Positions 9,438 through 18,547 of a stretch of 64,000 bases of DNA are shown here, one piece after another (the stretch's first letter is position 1; the number at the start of each line of letters is the position of its first letter). The stretch lies in NCBI RefSeq assembly GCF_002088975.1, contig NZ_NCST01000019.1, forward strand, positions 186,001-250,000. The letters run 5' to 3'. The notes under the pieces were generated by a model that did not search any database, was not told where the DNA came from, and was given only the letters and a program-made list of their open reading frames with translations. The position numbers and the translations under genes are program-made. The DNA is from Henriciella aquimarina (GTDB lineage: Bacteria > Pseudomonadota > Alphaproteobacteria > Caulobacterales > Hyphomonadaceae).

Positions 9438-10421
9438 CTAGGCTAGCGCACCCGGGCCGACAAAGGGCTCAAGCGATTCCCCGCGCCAGTTTGCCTTGGC
9501 AATGGCAATCCGCTCATGAACATCCTCGGGGACGTCGGGCAGGTTGTGAATGGGCTCGAGCAGGGGCCACAGGCCACGCAGGTTAGCCGTCTGGATCGCA
9601 ATGCCGGGGCGCGCATTGAGTTCCAGCAGGGTTGGCCCCTTGTGCTCGCAGATAACGATATCGACCCCGACATAGCCGAGACCGACATGGTGGCCGAGGC
9701 GTGAGGAGAGTTCGAGGATCTCAGGCCAGCCCGGGACCTGGAAGTCACGGACAGGCGTCTCGTAATCGGGGTGTATGTCGACAGCGTCATTGTGCTGAAC
9801 GCCCCGTGTCGTGAGGCCGGTCACAAGATCGATGCCGGCGCCGACGCCCCCCTTATGGAGGTTGGCCTTGCCGTCCGACTCGGCTGTCGGCAGGCGCAGC
9901 ATGGCCATGATAGGGACGCCGCGGAACACGATGACCCGGACATCCGGCACCCCGCCAAAGGCGAGCTTCGAGAAAGCCGAGTGCGGGACAAGCCGCTCCT
10001 CGATCATCACCTGGTCCGACCCATCACCCATGGAGAACATGCCCGACAGCATATTGTTGAGGTGATATTTGACGTCGCCCCAGGGCATGATCTGTCCGTT
10101 CATGCGCCGCAGGCCGCTCTTTGCGACCCCGTTGAAGACCATGATCCCGCCGCCACCGGAGCCGCGGGAAGGTTTCACCACAAAGGATTTGTGCTTTTTG
10201 GCAAGCTCTTCGATGAGGTGCGCTTCGCCCGAATAGCGGATGACGCCGAAGAGCTCCGGGACGGTGACACCTGCATCGACTGCCATTTCCTTGGTGATGA
10301 TCTTGTCGTCAACCAGGGGATAAAGGCGCCGTGGATTATAGCTGGCAATGAAATCGAGGTTCCGGCTGTTGATGCCGAGGACACCTGCCTTTGCCAAACC
10401 GGTGAAGGGACCAAACTTCAT
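9438..10421 (-). CDS. ATP-grasp alpha-L-glutamate ligase-like protein
   Basis: A 327-residue RimK-related ATP-grasp protein. Visible features are the N-terminal NPRRLYPLVDDK segment, the ATP-binding KSFVVKPSRGSGGGGIMVF motif, and the metal-binding end LLELNARPGIAIQTAN. RimK-type enzymes form amide bonds between a carboxylate and an amine, often adding Glu to proteins or peptides. It is the last of three minus-strand genes after a retropepsin-like protease and a 7TM inactive transglutaminase, 6 bases behind the latter. That triad has been predicted by comparative genomics to be an amidoligase-type modification system. The substrate is unknown. Confidence 0.85.
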   Translation of the reverse strand: MKFGPFTGLAKAGVLGINSRNLDFIASYNPRRLYPLVDDKIITKEMAVDAGVTVPELFGVIRYSGEAHLIEELAKKHKSFVVKPSRGSGGGGIMVFNGVAKSGLRRMNGQIMPWGDVKYHLNNMLSGMFSMGDGSDQVMIEERLVPHSAFSKLAFGGVPDVRVIVFRGVPIMAMLRLPTAESDGKANLHKGGVGAGIDLVTGLTTRGVQHNDAVDIHPDYETPVRDFQVPGWPEILELSSRLGHHVGLGYVGVDIVICEHKGPTLLELNARPGIAIQTANLRGLWPLLEPIHNLPDVPEDVHERIAIAKANWRGESLEPFVGPGALA

Positions 10422-10427
10422 CGTCTT

Positions 10428-11996
10428 CTAAGCCTTGTTTCCTTCTGCAAGCACACGGAAGCGGAAGAACTCCGTCAGCTTGTAGCCTGTGTAACGGCCC
10501 AGCATGAGCACAATTGCGAGGACAATAAGGAGAAGTTCGGGGAAAACGATGACGACATGCTCGATATATTCGTTCGTCAGGATGAAGTAGCCGGGCACGG
10601 CGCCCGCGAGCGAGCCGGCGGCTTTCTTTAGCGCTTCCTTCGCCCCGTCTTCCTCCCATGTCAGAGACATGCGCTCGATGGTCATGGTGATGATGACCAG
10701 CGGGAAGAGGGAGATGGAAAGACCTGTCTGGATACCGGTGGCTTCCCCGGCCAGCGCAATGAACATCATCAGGAAGGTCACGATGATCAGCACGGCGGCC
10801 AGACGTGGCACAAGTAGCAGTTGAAGCTGATTGAAGTAACTTCGCAGGAAGAGGCCGACGGAGACAATCCCCACAAAGAGAGCCATGCCGGTGACCAGCG
10901 AGGTTTCCCTGAAAGCGAGCGCGATCAGGATCGGCATGAAAGTCCCGAAGGCCGGCATGCCTATGATCTGCTTCAACAGGACGATTACAAGCGCGCCCAG
11001 CGGGATCAGCAGGAGCACGCGGAAGACGAGCTGAAGGTCGATTGGCAGGCTGAGCAGTGAGGTCGCATTGACCCAGGGCGCAAACTCCTTGCCGCGTTCC
11101 ATGGCGCGCAGAAGCTGGCTCTCGAAGTTCCGGGCGACCGACCAGGAAACGTCCAGGCTGCGGAAACCGTCACCATCCACAATCGGCGCGCGATCGTAGA
11201 CAATGGGCAAGGCTCGGGCGACATCCAGCGGTTCGGCAGAACGGGGACTGGCGCTGACCCATTCATCTTTGAGCCAGTATTCCACCCAGCTTTCCAGAGG
11301 TGCCTGCCGGGTGTCGGTATCGAGCAGGATCCCCTGAACCAGCCGGGCAGGGGTGCCGGCGGCGTTCAGGAGGAAGACGAGCCGGTCGGCAACATTGGTG
11401 ATCTCGGGTGGGCCGCCTTCGATGATGGTCGTTATCCGGTCATCATCCTCGTCGGCGCTGATCCTGGCCAGCTGGGTGATGAAACTTCGCTCGCCCGCGG
11501 ATTTCTCCAGGGCTTCGGTGAGGACCGAATCAAGGGCGACCAGAAGGGGCGTCGCATTCTCCTGAATGGCACGTCGCCGTTCGGAGCGTCGATAGTCGGA
11601 GACAGCTTCGGGCTCGGGTTTGCCTTCTTCCTGCCCGAGGCGACGGTCGACGGAGATCAGCTTGGCCCGGTAAAACAGGACGGCGCTGCCATCCTGGGCG
11701 CGGCGCTCGAAGATGGCGCGGCGCCCGCTCTCGTCGGTCGTGGTCTCGATCCCGAAGCCGGAGGCGATGAAGGATTCGTCGACAACCGAGAACTGTCCCT
11801 CCGATTCCGGCAGGGCAAGGCGCAAGGTGACGGGATCGCCGCGGCCTCGGAATGAGACTTTCGATTCGATCGTCCACGTGTCGGAATCGAGGTCCGGGAT
11901 CACCGGGAAACCCAGTTGAGTGACCTTATAGAAGAAGATTCCGAGCGCAGATGCGATCAGAACGCAGACAATAATCAACAACTGTGTGCGCTTCAC
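10428..11996 (-). CDS. Inactive transglutaminase fused to 7TM domain
   Basis: A 522-residue membrane protein. An N-terminal helix (about 5-25) anchors a periplasmic region of about 300 residues containing a transglutaminase-like fold (AAGTPARLVQGILL, ESWVEYWLKDEWV). No Cys appears at the expected nucleophile position, consistent with the inactive subfamily. From about residue 320 there are seven or so hydrophobic helices (for example RVLLLIPLGALVIVLL and PRLAAVLIIVTFLMMFIAL). The protein is the middle gene of the protease/7TM/ATP-grasp set. It probably presents or senses a periplasmic ligand; this is inference. Confidence 0.85.
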   Translation of the reverse strand: MKRTQLLIIVCVLIASALGIFFYKVTQLGFPVIPDLDSDTWTIESKVSFRGRGDPVTLRLALPESEGQFSVVDESFIASGFGIETTTDESGRRAIFERRAQDGSAVLFYRAKLISVDRRLGQEEGKPEPEAVSDYRRSERRRAIQENATPLLVALDSVLTEALEKSAGERSFITQLARISADEDDDRITTIIEGGPPEITNVADRLVFLLNAAGTPARLVQGILLDTDTRQAPLESWVEYWLKDEWVSASPRSAEPLDVARALPIVYDRAPIVDGDGFRSLDVSWSVARNFESQLLRAMERGKEFAPWVNATSLLSLPIDLQLVFRVLLLIPLGALVIVLLKQIIGMPAFGTFMPILIALAFRETSLVTGMALFVGIVSVGLFLRSYFNQLQLLLVPRLAAVLIIVTFLMMFIALAGEATGIQTGLSISLFPLVIITMTIERMSLTWEEDGAKEALKKAAGSLAGAVPGYFILTNEYIEHVVIVFPELLLIVLAIVLMLGRYTGYKLTEFFRFRVLAEGNKA

Positions 11997-12037
11997 TGAC
12001 CGTCTCCACCCACTTTATTATACGAAGCCCGCGACTA

Positions 12038-12565
12038 TCAGGAGTCGCACTTAGCGTCTTTTGTGTAAATATCGCTAGCGTCGACAATAATGTTGGCCTT
12101 CTTCAACATGTTTCTACCGATGAGCGTTTCATAGTTGAAGTGCGACCGGTCAGCGAGAGTCACCTCGTCCTCGATCAGGAGTCCGCCAAGGCAGAGTTCC
12201 AGGTCGACAACAGGACGATAGATTACACCGCCTCTCTTTTTCTTGATCGCAGCCCAGCGGACCACATCGGTCTCGATCGTACGCTCGTCGCCTTTTTCAT
12301 TGATGATCTTGAAGACGATTTCCCGGTCGGCGTCTTCATCATCAAACTTCTTGCGATCCGGCTTCGAGAGGATCTCTGCGTGGATGGACGAAGTGGTCGC
12401 GCCGGTGTCCAGTTTCGCGTCGAGCTTGATGTCGAGATCGGCAACGCGCACGAATTCCAACCAGCCAAGCATGTGCTTGTCGTCGCTGCCTTCGTCGGAG
12501 TCGGCAATGGCGGGAGCGGCACACAGGAGTGCGGCGCCAGCGGCGGCAAAAAGCTGTTTCATCAT
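12038..12565 (-). CDS. Retropepsin-like (RimB/'ATP-dependent zinc protease' family) protein
   Basis: A 175-residue protein with a signal peptide (MMKQLFAAAGAALLCAAPAIA). The family core GWLEFVRV...KLDTGATTSSIHA contains the aspartic-protease motif DTGA. The second conserved block is LIGRNMLKKANIIVDAS. The family is annotated as ATP-dependent zinc protease but is structurally retropepsin-like. I start at the double ATG near 12565 because a longer frame would place extra residues before the clear signal peptide, and AAGGA lies upstream. A periplasmic location is predicted. It is the first gene of the triad, 41 bases ahead of the 7TM gene. Confidence 0.82.
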   Translation of the reverse strand: MMKQLFAAAGAALLCAAPAIADSDEGSDDKHMLGWLEFVRVADLDIKLDAKLDTGATTSSIHAEILSKPDRKKFDDEDADREIVFKIINEKGDERTIETDVVRWAAIKKKRGGVIYRPVVDLELCLGGLLIEDEVTLADRSHFNYETLIGRNMLKKANIIVDASDIYTKDAKCDS

Positions 12566-12652
12566 GGAATCGATTCCTTGTCCTCTTCCTAGCGGCGCAC
12601 CTTCAACACGCAAATTGTGATGAAGCGATGGCAAAGCATGTGTGTCGTGCAG

Positions 12653-14224
12653 TTATGCGTTTGCCAGCTGCTGGACCAGTTTGTTCACCGCGCCATAGTC
12701 TATCTTCCCCGTGCCCAGTACCGGGATCTCATCGACATGATAGACTTTTCTCGGAATGGAAAGTTCCGAAACGCCATGCGATTGGGACCAGGCAAGGATG
12801 GCACTGCGGTCAGCCTTTTCCGCTGTTGTCAGAAGGATGACCTGCTCGCCCTTGCGCGGGTCGGGGATGGCGGCCGCGGCATGCATGTCATCCGGCCAGA
12901 TCGCGCTGGCGCAGTTCTCGACAACAGACAGGGAGACCATTTCGCCACCGATCTTGGCGAATCGTTTGACGCGCCCGCGGATCCACAGACAGTCATCTTC
13001 ATCGACGGCGACGATGTCGCCTGTATCGTGCCAGCCATTGTCTGTGGGCTCGATGACGCCGGGATTATCCGTGCGGATATAGCCCATCATGACATTCGGG
13101 CCCCGGACCCGTAGGCGGCCCCCGTCCTCGATGCCCTCAACCGGAACGAGCTCATATTCCATGTCCGCCATGAGGTGGCCGACCGTGCCGGGTTTGTTCA
13201 TCTCGACGCTATTGGCGGCGACCACAGGAGAGGCTTCGGTTACGCCATAGCCTTCGACGATCTCGATATCGAACTTCCGGCGCACGAGCTGGCGGGTCTC
13301 GTCGCGCACACGCTCAGCGCCGCACACGGCAAGACGGATCGTGTCCATATCCCCTTCATCGCCGGCACGCGTGTATTGTGAGATGAACGTATCTGTCGCG
13401 AGCAGGATGGTGGAGCGCGTTTCACGGATGCGTTTCGCGATCTCGCGTGGCTGCAATGGCGTGGGATGAAAGACGGCCTTCACCCCGGCGACCATCGGCA
13501 GCAGTGCACCGACGGTCAGGCCGAAGCAGTGGAATGTGGGGAGCGGATTGAAAACCGCATCTTCCTGAGGGTTCAGGCCGATATGAGCCCTGACCTGTTC
13601 GATGTTGGCGACGATGTTCTGATGGCTGAGCGCGACACCTTTGGGTTCGCCTTCAGTACCCGATGTAAAAAGGATGACGCCCTGCTTGCGGTAGTCGGGT
13701 GAGGCGTGGAAGAGGCGCGGAAAGATGGGGCCGAGGGCGCCGGCGAGCTTGTCCGACAAGCCAAGCTTCTCCCTGACGTCTTCGAGATAGACCATGTCCG
13801 CCTGGTCGCCGAGCTCATCCATGAGTGGCTGCAGGTTGCCAAGCTCCACAAAGCGGTGCGCGGTCAGGACTTTCGATATGCTGGCTGCGCGCATGGCGGC
13901 CTTCAGATTCGCAGCGCCGGCGGTGAAGTTCAGCATAGCGGGCGTTCGCCCGGCAGCGAGCACGCTCAGAAAGGCAATGACGGCGCCGGCACCGGTCGGA
14001 AGCATGATGCCCACGACCTCATTGCGCTTCGTCATGCTCTTGAGCTTGGACCCAAGTGCAAAGGAGGCCCGTATGATCTCCTTGTAGGTGAACTCTCTCT
14101 CATCCCCATCAACAATCGCCACCTTGGAGCCGCCAAATTCCTTTTCGGCTCTCAGGATAGCGGAGAAAATGTCGATGTGAGTGCGTTTGGGTTGGTAGGT
14201 CAGGGGTGCGGGAATTGTAGACAT
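12653..14224 (-). CDS. Aas-like acyl-ACP/acyl-CoA synthetase (AMP-forming)
   Basis: A 523-residue adenylate-forming enzyme. The phosphate-binding motif is ILFTSGTEGEPKGVALSH, followed by FHCFGLTVGALLPM, EGYGVTEASPVV, the hinge region WHDTGDIV...WIRGRVKRFAKIGGE, and a C-terminal lysine in LGTGKIDYG. It resembles the C-terminal acyl-ACP synthetase half of E. coli Aas more than generic FadD, but the N-terminal PlsC-like acyltransferase half is absent. It is therefore likely to activate free fatty acids for ACP or lysophospholipid re-acylation. The start is at 14224; the longer frame reaches into the lipA upstream region. Confidence 0.78.
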   Translation of the reverse strand: MSTIPAPLTYQPKRTHIDIFSAILRAEKEFGGSKVAIVDGDEREFTYKEIIRASFALGSKLKSMTKRNEVVGIMLPTGAGAVIAFLSVLAAGRTPAMLNFTAGAANLKAAMRAASISKVLTAHRFVELGNLQPLMDELGDQADMVYLEDVREKLGLSDKLAGALGPIFPRLFHASPDYRKQGVILFTSGTEGEPKGVALSHQNIVANIEQVRAHIGLNPQEDAVFNPLPTFHCFGLTVGALLPMVAGVKAVFHPTPLQPREIAKRIRETRSTILLATDTFISQYTRAGDEGDMDTIRLAVCGAERVRDETRQLVRRKFDIEIVEGYGVTEASPVVAANSVEMNKPGTVGHLMADMEYELVPVEGIEDGGRLRVRGPNVMMGYIRTDNPGVIEPTDNGWHDTGDIVAVDEDDCLWIRGRVKRFAKIGGEMVSLSVVENCASAIWPDDMHAAAAIPDPRKGEQVILLTTAEKADRSAILAWSQSHGVSELSIPRKVYHVDEIPVLGTGKIDYGAVNKLVQQLANA

Positions 14225-14258
14225 GCCGGTCTTTATCTTTCGTTCTGATCGGTCAAGT

Positions 14259-14278
14259 TTGTCACAGATTGTCACACT
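14259..14278. promoter_or_regulatory. Tandem TTGTCACA direct repeat between divergent genes
   Basis: TTGTCACA occurs at 14259-14266 and again at 14269-14276, exactly 10 bases apart (one helical turn). It lies in the 149-base region between the Aas-like gene (minus) and lipA (plus). The pattern suggests a cooperative binding site. No regulator is identified. Confidence 0.3.
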
Positions 14279-14373
14279 CCGTGATCGATTCAAACGTCTT
14301 GTAACATTTGCGGAATTGCAGCCATGAGGAGTTGCAGCTTGATCGAGGCGCCACATCCGTCCATTTAGGGCGC

Positions 14374-15321
14374 ATGGCGACGCTCATTGATGGTACACCG
14401 AAGTACAGACACCCGGAGAAGCGCAACCGGCCGGATACCCCTGTCCTGCGCAAGCCTGACTGGATCCGCGTCAAGGCGCCCACCAGTAAGGGATTTGCCG
14501 AGACCCAGGAGATTGTCCGCTCGAAAGGTCTCGTGACGGTTTGTCAGGAAGCCGGCTGCCCGAATATTGGCGAATGCTGGACGAAGAAGCACGCCACAAT
14601 GATGATTCTCGGCGAGGTTTGCACGCGGGCCTGTTCGTTCTGCAACGTTTCAACCGGCAAGCCGGCGCCAGTCGATACAGATGAGCCCCGCCGGCTCGCA
14701 GAAGCCGTCTATGAGATGGGGCTTGAGCATGTCGTCATCACGTCCGTCGACCGGGACGATCTCGAAGATGGCGGTGCAATCCACTTTGTAAAGGTCATTG
14801 AGGCCATCCGCGAAGCATCGCCTGGCACGACCATCGAGATTCTGACACCTGACTTCCTTCGCAAGGATGGCTGGGAAAACAAGGTCATCGACGCGAAACC
14901 GGATGTGTTCAACCACAATCTCGAAACGGTTCCGCGGCTTTATCTGCCGATCCGGCCCGGCGCGCGCTACTATCATTCGCTGCGCCTGTTGGAGCGCGTC
15001 AAACTGCGCGATCCGAACCAGTTCACCAAATCTGGGCTCATGGTGGGCCTTGGGGAAACCAAGGAAGAAGTCATGCAGGTCATGGACGACATGCGTTCGG
15101 CCGGCATCGACTTCCTGACCATTGGCCAATATCTGCAGCCGACGCGTAAGCATGCGGCCGTGGATCGCTTCGTGCCGCCGGATGAATTCCGCTCCTATGA
15201 AGAGATTGCCCGCTCCAAAGGCTTCCTGATGGTGTCGGCCTCGCCGCTGACCCGCTCCAGCTATCATGCTGGGGAAGACTTCGCGAAACTGAAGGCCGCC
15301 CGCCTGGCCGCCAACGGATAG
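14374..15321 (+). CDS. lipA: Lipoyl synthase
   Basis: A 315-residue radical SAM enzyme that inserts two sulfurs into octanoyl groups on lipoyl domains. The auxiliary cluster motif is [12 protein letters not shown] and the radical SAM motif is CTRACSFC. The serine ligand motif is in the C-terminal [10 protein letters not shown]. The start at 14374 ([10 protein letters not shown]) gives normal family length; an upstream TTG extension has no support. Its product modifies the lipoyl domains of PdhB and PdhC in this window, and it depends on Fe-S supply such as the Suf locus. The COQ10-like gene follows 5 bases later. Confidence 0.97.
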   Translation: MATLIDGTPKYRHPEKRNRPDTPVLRKPDWIRVKAPTSKGFAETQEIVRSKGLVTVCQEAGCPNIGECWTKKHATMMILGEVCTRACSFCNVSTGKPAPVDTDEPRRLAEAVYEMGLEHVVITSVDRDDLEDGGAIHFVKVIEAIREASPGTTIEILTPDFLRKDGWENKVIDAKPDVFNHNLETVPRLYLPIRPGARYYHSLRLLERVKLRDPNQFTKSGLMVGLGETKEEVMQVMDDMRSAGIDFLTIGQYLQPTRKHAAVDRFVPPDEFRSYEEIARSKGFLMVSASPLTRSSYHAGEDFAKLKAARLAANG

Positions 15322-15326
15322 GCGCT

Positions 15327-15785
15327 GTGCCCAAACTTTCGAAAACGGTCATTATCCCGCACGAGGCGGGCAATGTGTTTGATCTGGTTGCCGACATTGG
15401 CCGCTATCCGGAGTTTATCCGCTGGATCCGGTCGATGAAGGTCATTCCGTCGGACGTGATTGGGCCTGTAAAATCCTATCGCGGGGAAGCGGATGTTGGG
15501 TTCAAGGGCTTTTCGGAGCGCTTCGGGACGGATGTCGTGGCTGATGAAAAGGAACGAACGATCCGGGTGAGCCTGGCCCATGGCCCGTTTCGCCGCTTGC
15601 GCAACACCTGGGCGATGCGCCCGGATGGAGAAGGCCGCACGATCGTCGACTTCTTCATCGATTACGAGTTTCGCAATCCGGTGCTGTCGCTGCTGGCGCG
15701 GGCCAATACCGAGCTTGCGGTGAACAAGATCATGGCAGCCTTCAAGACCGAGGCCGACCGCCGTTACGGGACGTCTTCGCGCTAG
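15327..15785 (+). CDS. COQ10/RatA-like START-domain protein
   Basis: A 152-residue SRPBCC-fold protein of the COQ10/RatA family. The N-terminal signature VFDLVADIGRYPEFIRWI is clear, followed by YRGEADVGFKGFSERF and the C-terminal YEFRNPVLSLLARAN helix. Family members bind ubiquinone-like lipids and assist respiratory quinone function; a toxin role (RatA) is known only for E. coli. The start codon is GTG at 15327, 5 bases after lipA. Its TAG stop and the stop of the convergent cinA gene share the palindrome CTAG at 15782-15785. Confidence 0.85.
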   Translation: MPKLSKTVIIPHEAGNVFDLVADIGRYPEFIRWIRSMKVIPSDVIGPVKSYRGEADVGFKGFSERFGTDVVADEKERTIRVSLAHGPFRRLRNTWAMRPDGEGRTIVDFFIDYEFRNPVLSLLARANTELAVNKIMAAFKTEADRRYGTSSR

Positions 15786-16273
15786 GAGATCTGCTTCCGG
15801 ATCATCTCGAGGGCAGATTCGAGCGTCGCCATACGCACTTCGTGACGCCCGATGTCACCGAAATAGCATGCCTCATGCAGCACAGCCTTGTTTTCCCGTG
15901 CGCAGGCAATGTGCACGGTCCCGACGGGCTTCATCGGCGTTCCGCCGCCGGGACCCGCTATGCCCGTAATGGCGACCGTCAGATTGGCGCGGCTATTCTC
16001 CAGCGCGCCTTCGGCCATGAGCCGCGCCACGGCTTCCGAGACCGCGCCATAGTCGGCCAGGATGTCACCGGGAATGCCGAGCACTTCCTCCTTGGCTCGG
16101 TTGGAGTAGGTCACATAGCCCCGTTCAAGCACGTCAGAGGAGCCGGAAAACTCGGTAAAAAGACCGGCAAGCAGCCCGCCTGTGCAGGATTCAGCCGTCG
16201 CGATCCTGATGCGTCGTTCACGTGCTTCGTCCATGATCAGGAGACAGAGATTTCTTAGGCGGTCGGGAAACAT
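15782..16273 (-). CDS. pncC: CinA C-terminal-type NMN amidohydrolase (PncC)
   Basis: A 163-residue stand-alone CinA C-terminal domain. The signature ATAESCTGGLLAGLFTEFSGSSD with the catalytic Ser is near the N terminus, and GIAGPGGGTPMKPVGTVH follows. The family deamidates nicotinamide mononucleotide for NAD recycling. It lies 1 base downstream of ispDF on the minus strand and is probably in its operon. It ends in a four-base convergent overlap with the COQ10-like gene. Confidence 0.92.
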   Translation of the reverse strand: MFPDRLRNLCLLIMDEARERRIRIATAESCTGGLLAGLFTEFSGSSDVLERGYVTYSNRAKEEVLGIPGDILADYGAVSEAVARLMAEGALENSRANLTVAITGIAGPGGGTPMKPVGTVHIACARENKAVLHEACYFGDIGRHEVRMATLESALEMIRKQIS

Positions 16274-16274
16274 G

Positions 16275-17438
16275 TCAGGCTCCGTGTGAATGGGCGGCGG
16301 GGACCAGCAGGGCTGTGGCCTGGGCGGCGATGCCTTCTCTTCGACCGGTAAAGCCGAGACCTTCGGTTGTCGTGGCCTTCAGGCTGACGCAATCAAGAGG
16401 AAGTCCGGCAAGGTCGGCCGTAGCCTGGCGCATGGCCTCGCGGTGCGGTTTGATCTTCGGGGCTTCGCAGATCACTGTGATGTCGCAATTACCGAGCTGC
16501 CAGCCCGCTTCGCTGGCAAGCGAAAGGGCGTGCTTCAGGAAAACCGCCGAGTCGGCGTCTTTCCACTTGGGATCGCTGGGCGGGAAGTGATCGCCAAGGT
16601 CGCCCAGGGCCAACGCGCCGAAAATTGCATCGGTCAGCGCATGCCAGCCAACATCAGCGTCGGAATGCCCGGCAAGGCCCTGATGAAACGGAATGCGGAT
16701 GCCGCACAGCGTGATCCCGTCGCCCTCTTCAAAAGCGTGCACATCATAACCGGATCCGATCCGCACTGGCGGTGCTGCGACAGGCTTCAAGATGGCCTCC
16801 ATGCGCGCAAAATCCTCCTTGAAGGTGATCTTGTCCAGCCTCTGTGAGCCCGGCACAAGCTCAACCCTAATCCCCAGCGTTTCCACTGCGGCCAGATCGT
16901 CCACGAGGCTTTCGCCCTGTTGTTCGTGGGCCTTGCTGATCAAACCGTAGCGAAACGCTTGCGGTGTCTGGATTCTGTAAAGATTGTCTCTGGAGACCGT
17001 TTCGAGCGTGTCGCCCCTGGATCTCTTAAGCGCATCGCTGACCGGCAGGGCAGGGGCGGCCGCGTCCGCCTTTTTGAGAGCTTCAACCAGTGTTTCTATC
17101 GTCGCACCGTCCAGGCCGGGCCGGGCGGCATCGTGGATCAGAACGATGTCATCCTCGCCCGCGTCGATGGCCCTGAGCCCGTTTCGAACGGATTTAGAGC
17201 GTGTCGCCCCGCCTTCAACGCGCTTGACGCGCGAGGGCGCCGTTTCGACGAGCTCAGGCTCCGACAAAACAGCCTGCGGCATGACCACCACGATGGACTC
17301 GATGTTCGCACTTGCCAGAAAAGCATCGATGGACCACTGAAACAGAGGTTTCCCTGCCAGTTTCTCGAACTGCTTGGGCTGAGCGAGCCCCGTGCGCGAT
17401 CCGGTGCCGGCCGCTACGATAATCGCATGTGTTTTCAT
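16275..17438 (-). CDS. ispDF: Bifunctional IspD/IspF (MEP isoprenoid pathway)
   Basis: A 387-residue fusion. Residues 1 to about 225 are the CDP-ME synthase IspD ([34 protein letters not shown]). Residues from about 230 are the MECDP synthase IspF ([41 protein letters not shown]). It makes two non-consecutive steps toward isopentenyl diphosphate. This fusion is typical of alphaproteobacteria. It is divergent from dusB across a 113-base spacer. Confidence 0.96.
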   Translation of the reverse strand: MKTHAIIVAAGTGSRTGLAQPKQFEKLAGKPLFQWSIDAFLASANIESIVVVMPQAVLSEPELVETAPSRVKRVEGGATRSKSVRNGLRAIDAGEDDIVLIHDAARPGLDGATIETLVEALKKADAAAPALPVSDALKRSRGDTLETVSRDNLYRIQTPQAFRYGLISKAHEQQGESLVDDLAAVETLGIRVELVPGSQRLDKITFKEDFARMEAILKPVAAPPVRIGSGYDVHAFEEGDGITLCGIRIPFHQGLAGHSDADVGWHALTDAIFGALALGDLGDHFPPSDPKWKDADSAVFLKHALSLASEAGWQLGNCDITVICEAPKIKPHREAMRQATADLAGLPLDCVSLKATTTEGLGFTGRREGIAAQATALLVPAAHSHGA

Positions 17439-17515
17439 GGCCTAAGCCAATAGTCTGGCTGATGCAGGATGGCCACAGCTATTGCGTCATATCATGTCCA
17501 GCTGGTGCGCATGAC

Positions 17516-17570
17516 TATTGTGCAATGCAAAACTATGCTTGAAAAAGAAGTATGAGTGGACTGCACAATA
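17516..17570. promoter_or_regulatory. Split inverted repeat around the dusB start
   Basis: TATTGTGCA (17516-17524) and its exact complement TGCACAATA (17562-17570) flank the dusB ATG at 17552, with 37 bases between. It could be a pair of operator half-sites or an mRNA hairpin enclosing the start. No regulator can be named. Confidence 0.3.
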
Positions 17571-18547
17571 ATGAGGCAGAGCAAGTCTGGCTCGCGCCAA
17601 TGTCGGGGTCGACCGATGCTGCGTTTCGCCGCCAGGCTGTTCGCTTTGGTGCACCTGCCGTCGTCTCCGAAATGGTAGCAGGCGAAGCGCTGGCCGCAGC
17701 AAGGCCTGATGTTGTGCGACGGACCTGTCGCCATGAGGGGCGCGGGCGCTGGATCGTGCAGCTTGCTGCCAGACGCCCGGAAGACATGGAGACCGGTGCA
17801 ATGCTGCTTGCCGAGGCCGGTGTCGATCAGATCGATATCAATATGGGTTGCCCTTCGCGGCAAGTGACAGGTGGGTCTTCCGGTTCGGCCCTCATGAAGG
17901 AACCTGAACTCGCACGGGCCATCATTGATGCGGCTTTGCGGGGCGGGGCTGGTTTGCCCGTGTCGCTCAAGATGCGGCTTGGCTGGAATGATGACATGTT
18001 GAACGCGCCGGACATCGCGCAATACGCAGAACGTGCCGGCATCTGCATGCTGACGGTGCACGGACGCACGCGCTGCCAGTTCTACAAGGGGCAGGCCGAC
18101 TGGGCGCGTATCCATGACACTGTCGCCGCTGTGAACATTCCAGTCATCGCGAATGGCGACATTGATAATGTCGAGACGGCCCGGATGGCGCTCGAACAAT
18201 CGGGGGCTCACGGCGTCATGATCGGCCGGGCTGCGATGGGCGAGCCCTGGTTGCCGGGCAAGGTTGCTGCGGAGCTGGCGGGCGATGCTTATGTCATGCC
18301 TGCGCGGGAGGTTCAGCTGCACAGTCTGCTCTCGCAAATCGACGACAGCCAGACGCTTTATGGTGACCGGCTCGGGCTGCGGATCGTACGCAAGCACATC
18401 GCTGCGGCGATCGACAAGCTCCCCCTGGATTGGTCCTCGCAGGAACGGCGCACCATTCGGGCAGCCGCCTGCCAGATGAACCAGGCATCGGAATTGAAAG
18501 ACTTTTTGTCGGGTATCTATCTTCAGGAAAGGAGGGTCGCGGCATGA
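17552..18547 (+). CDS. dusB: tRNA-dihydrouridine synthase (NifR3/DusB family)
   Basis: A 331-residue FMN enzyme that reduces uridine in tRNA D-loops. The barrel shows LAPMSGSTDAAFR, SEMVAGEA, DINMGCPSRQV, SVKM-like SLKMRLGW, TVHGRTRCQFYKGQADW, VIANGDID and MIGRAAMGEPW. The catalytic Cys is in MGCPSRQV. It is the first gene of the classic nifR3-ntrB-ntrC operon of alphaproteobacteria, and its TGA overlaps the ntrB ATG as ATGA. The first residues MSGLHNNEAEQ precede the usual core. Confidence 0.94.
   Translation: MSGLHNNEAEQVWLAPMSGSTDAAFRRQAVRFGAPAVVSEMVAGEALAAARPDVVRRTCRHEGRGRWIVQLAARRPEDMETGAMLLAEAGVDQIDINMGCPSRQVTGGSSGSALMKEPELARAIIDAALRGGAGLPVSLKMRLGWNDDMLNAPDIAQYAERAGICMLTVHGRTRCQFYKGQADWARIHDTVAAVNIPVIANGDIDNVETARMALEQSGAHGVMIGRAAMGEPWLPGKVAAELAGDAYVMPAREVQLHSLLSQIDDSQTLYGDRLGLRIVRKHIAAAIDKLPLDWSSQERRTIRAAACQMNQASELKDFLSGIYLQERRVAA

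Noticed and set aside
17500-17524. Sigma-54 -24/-12 promoter upstream of dusB-ntrBC
   Set aside because: GG and GC elements have the wrong spacing.
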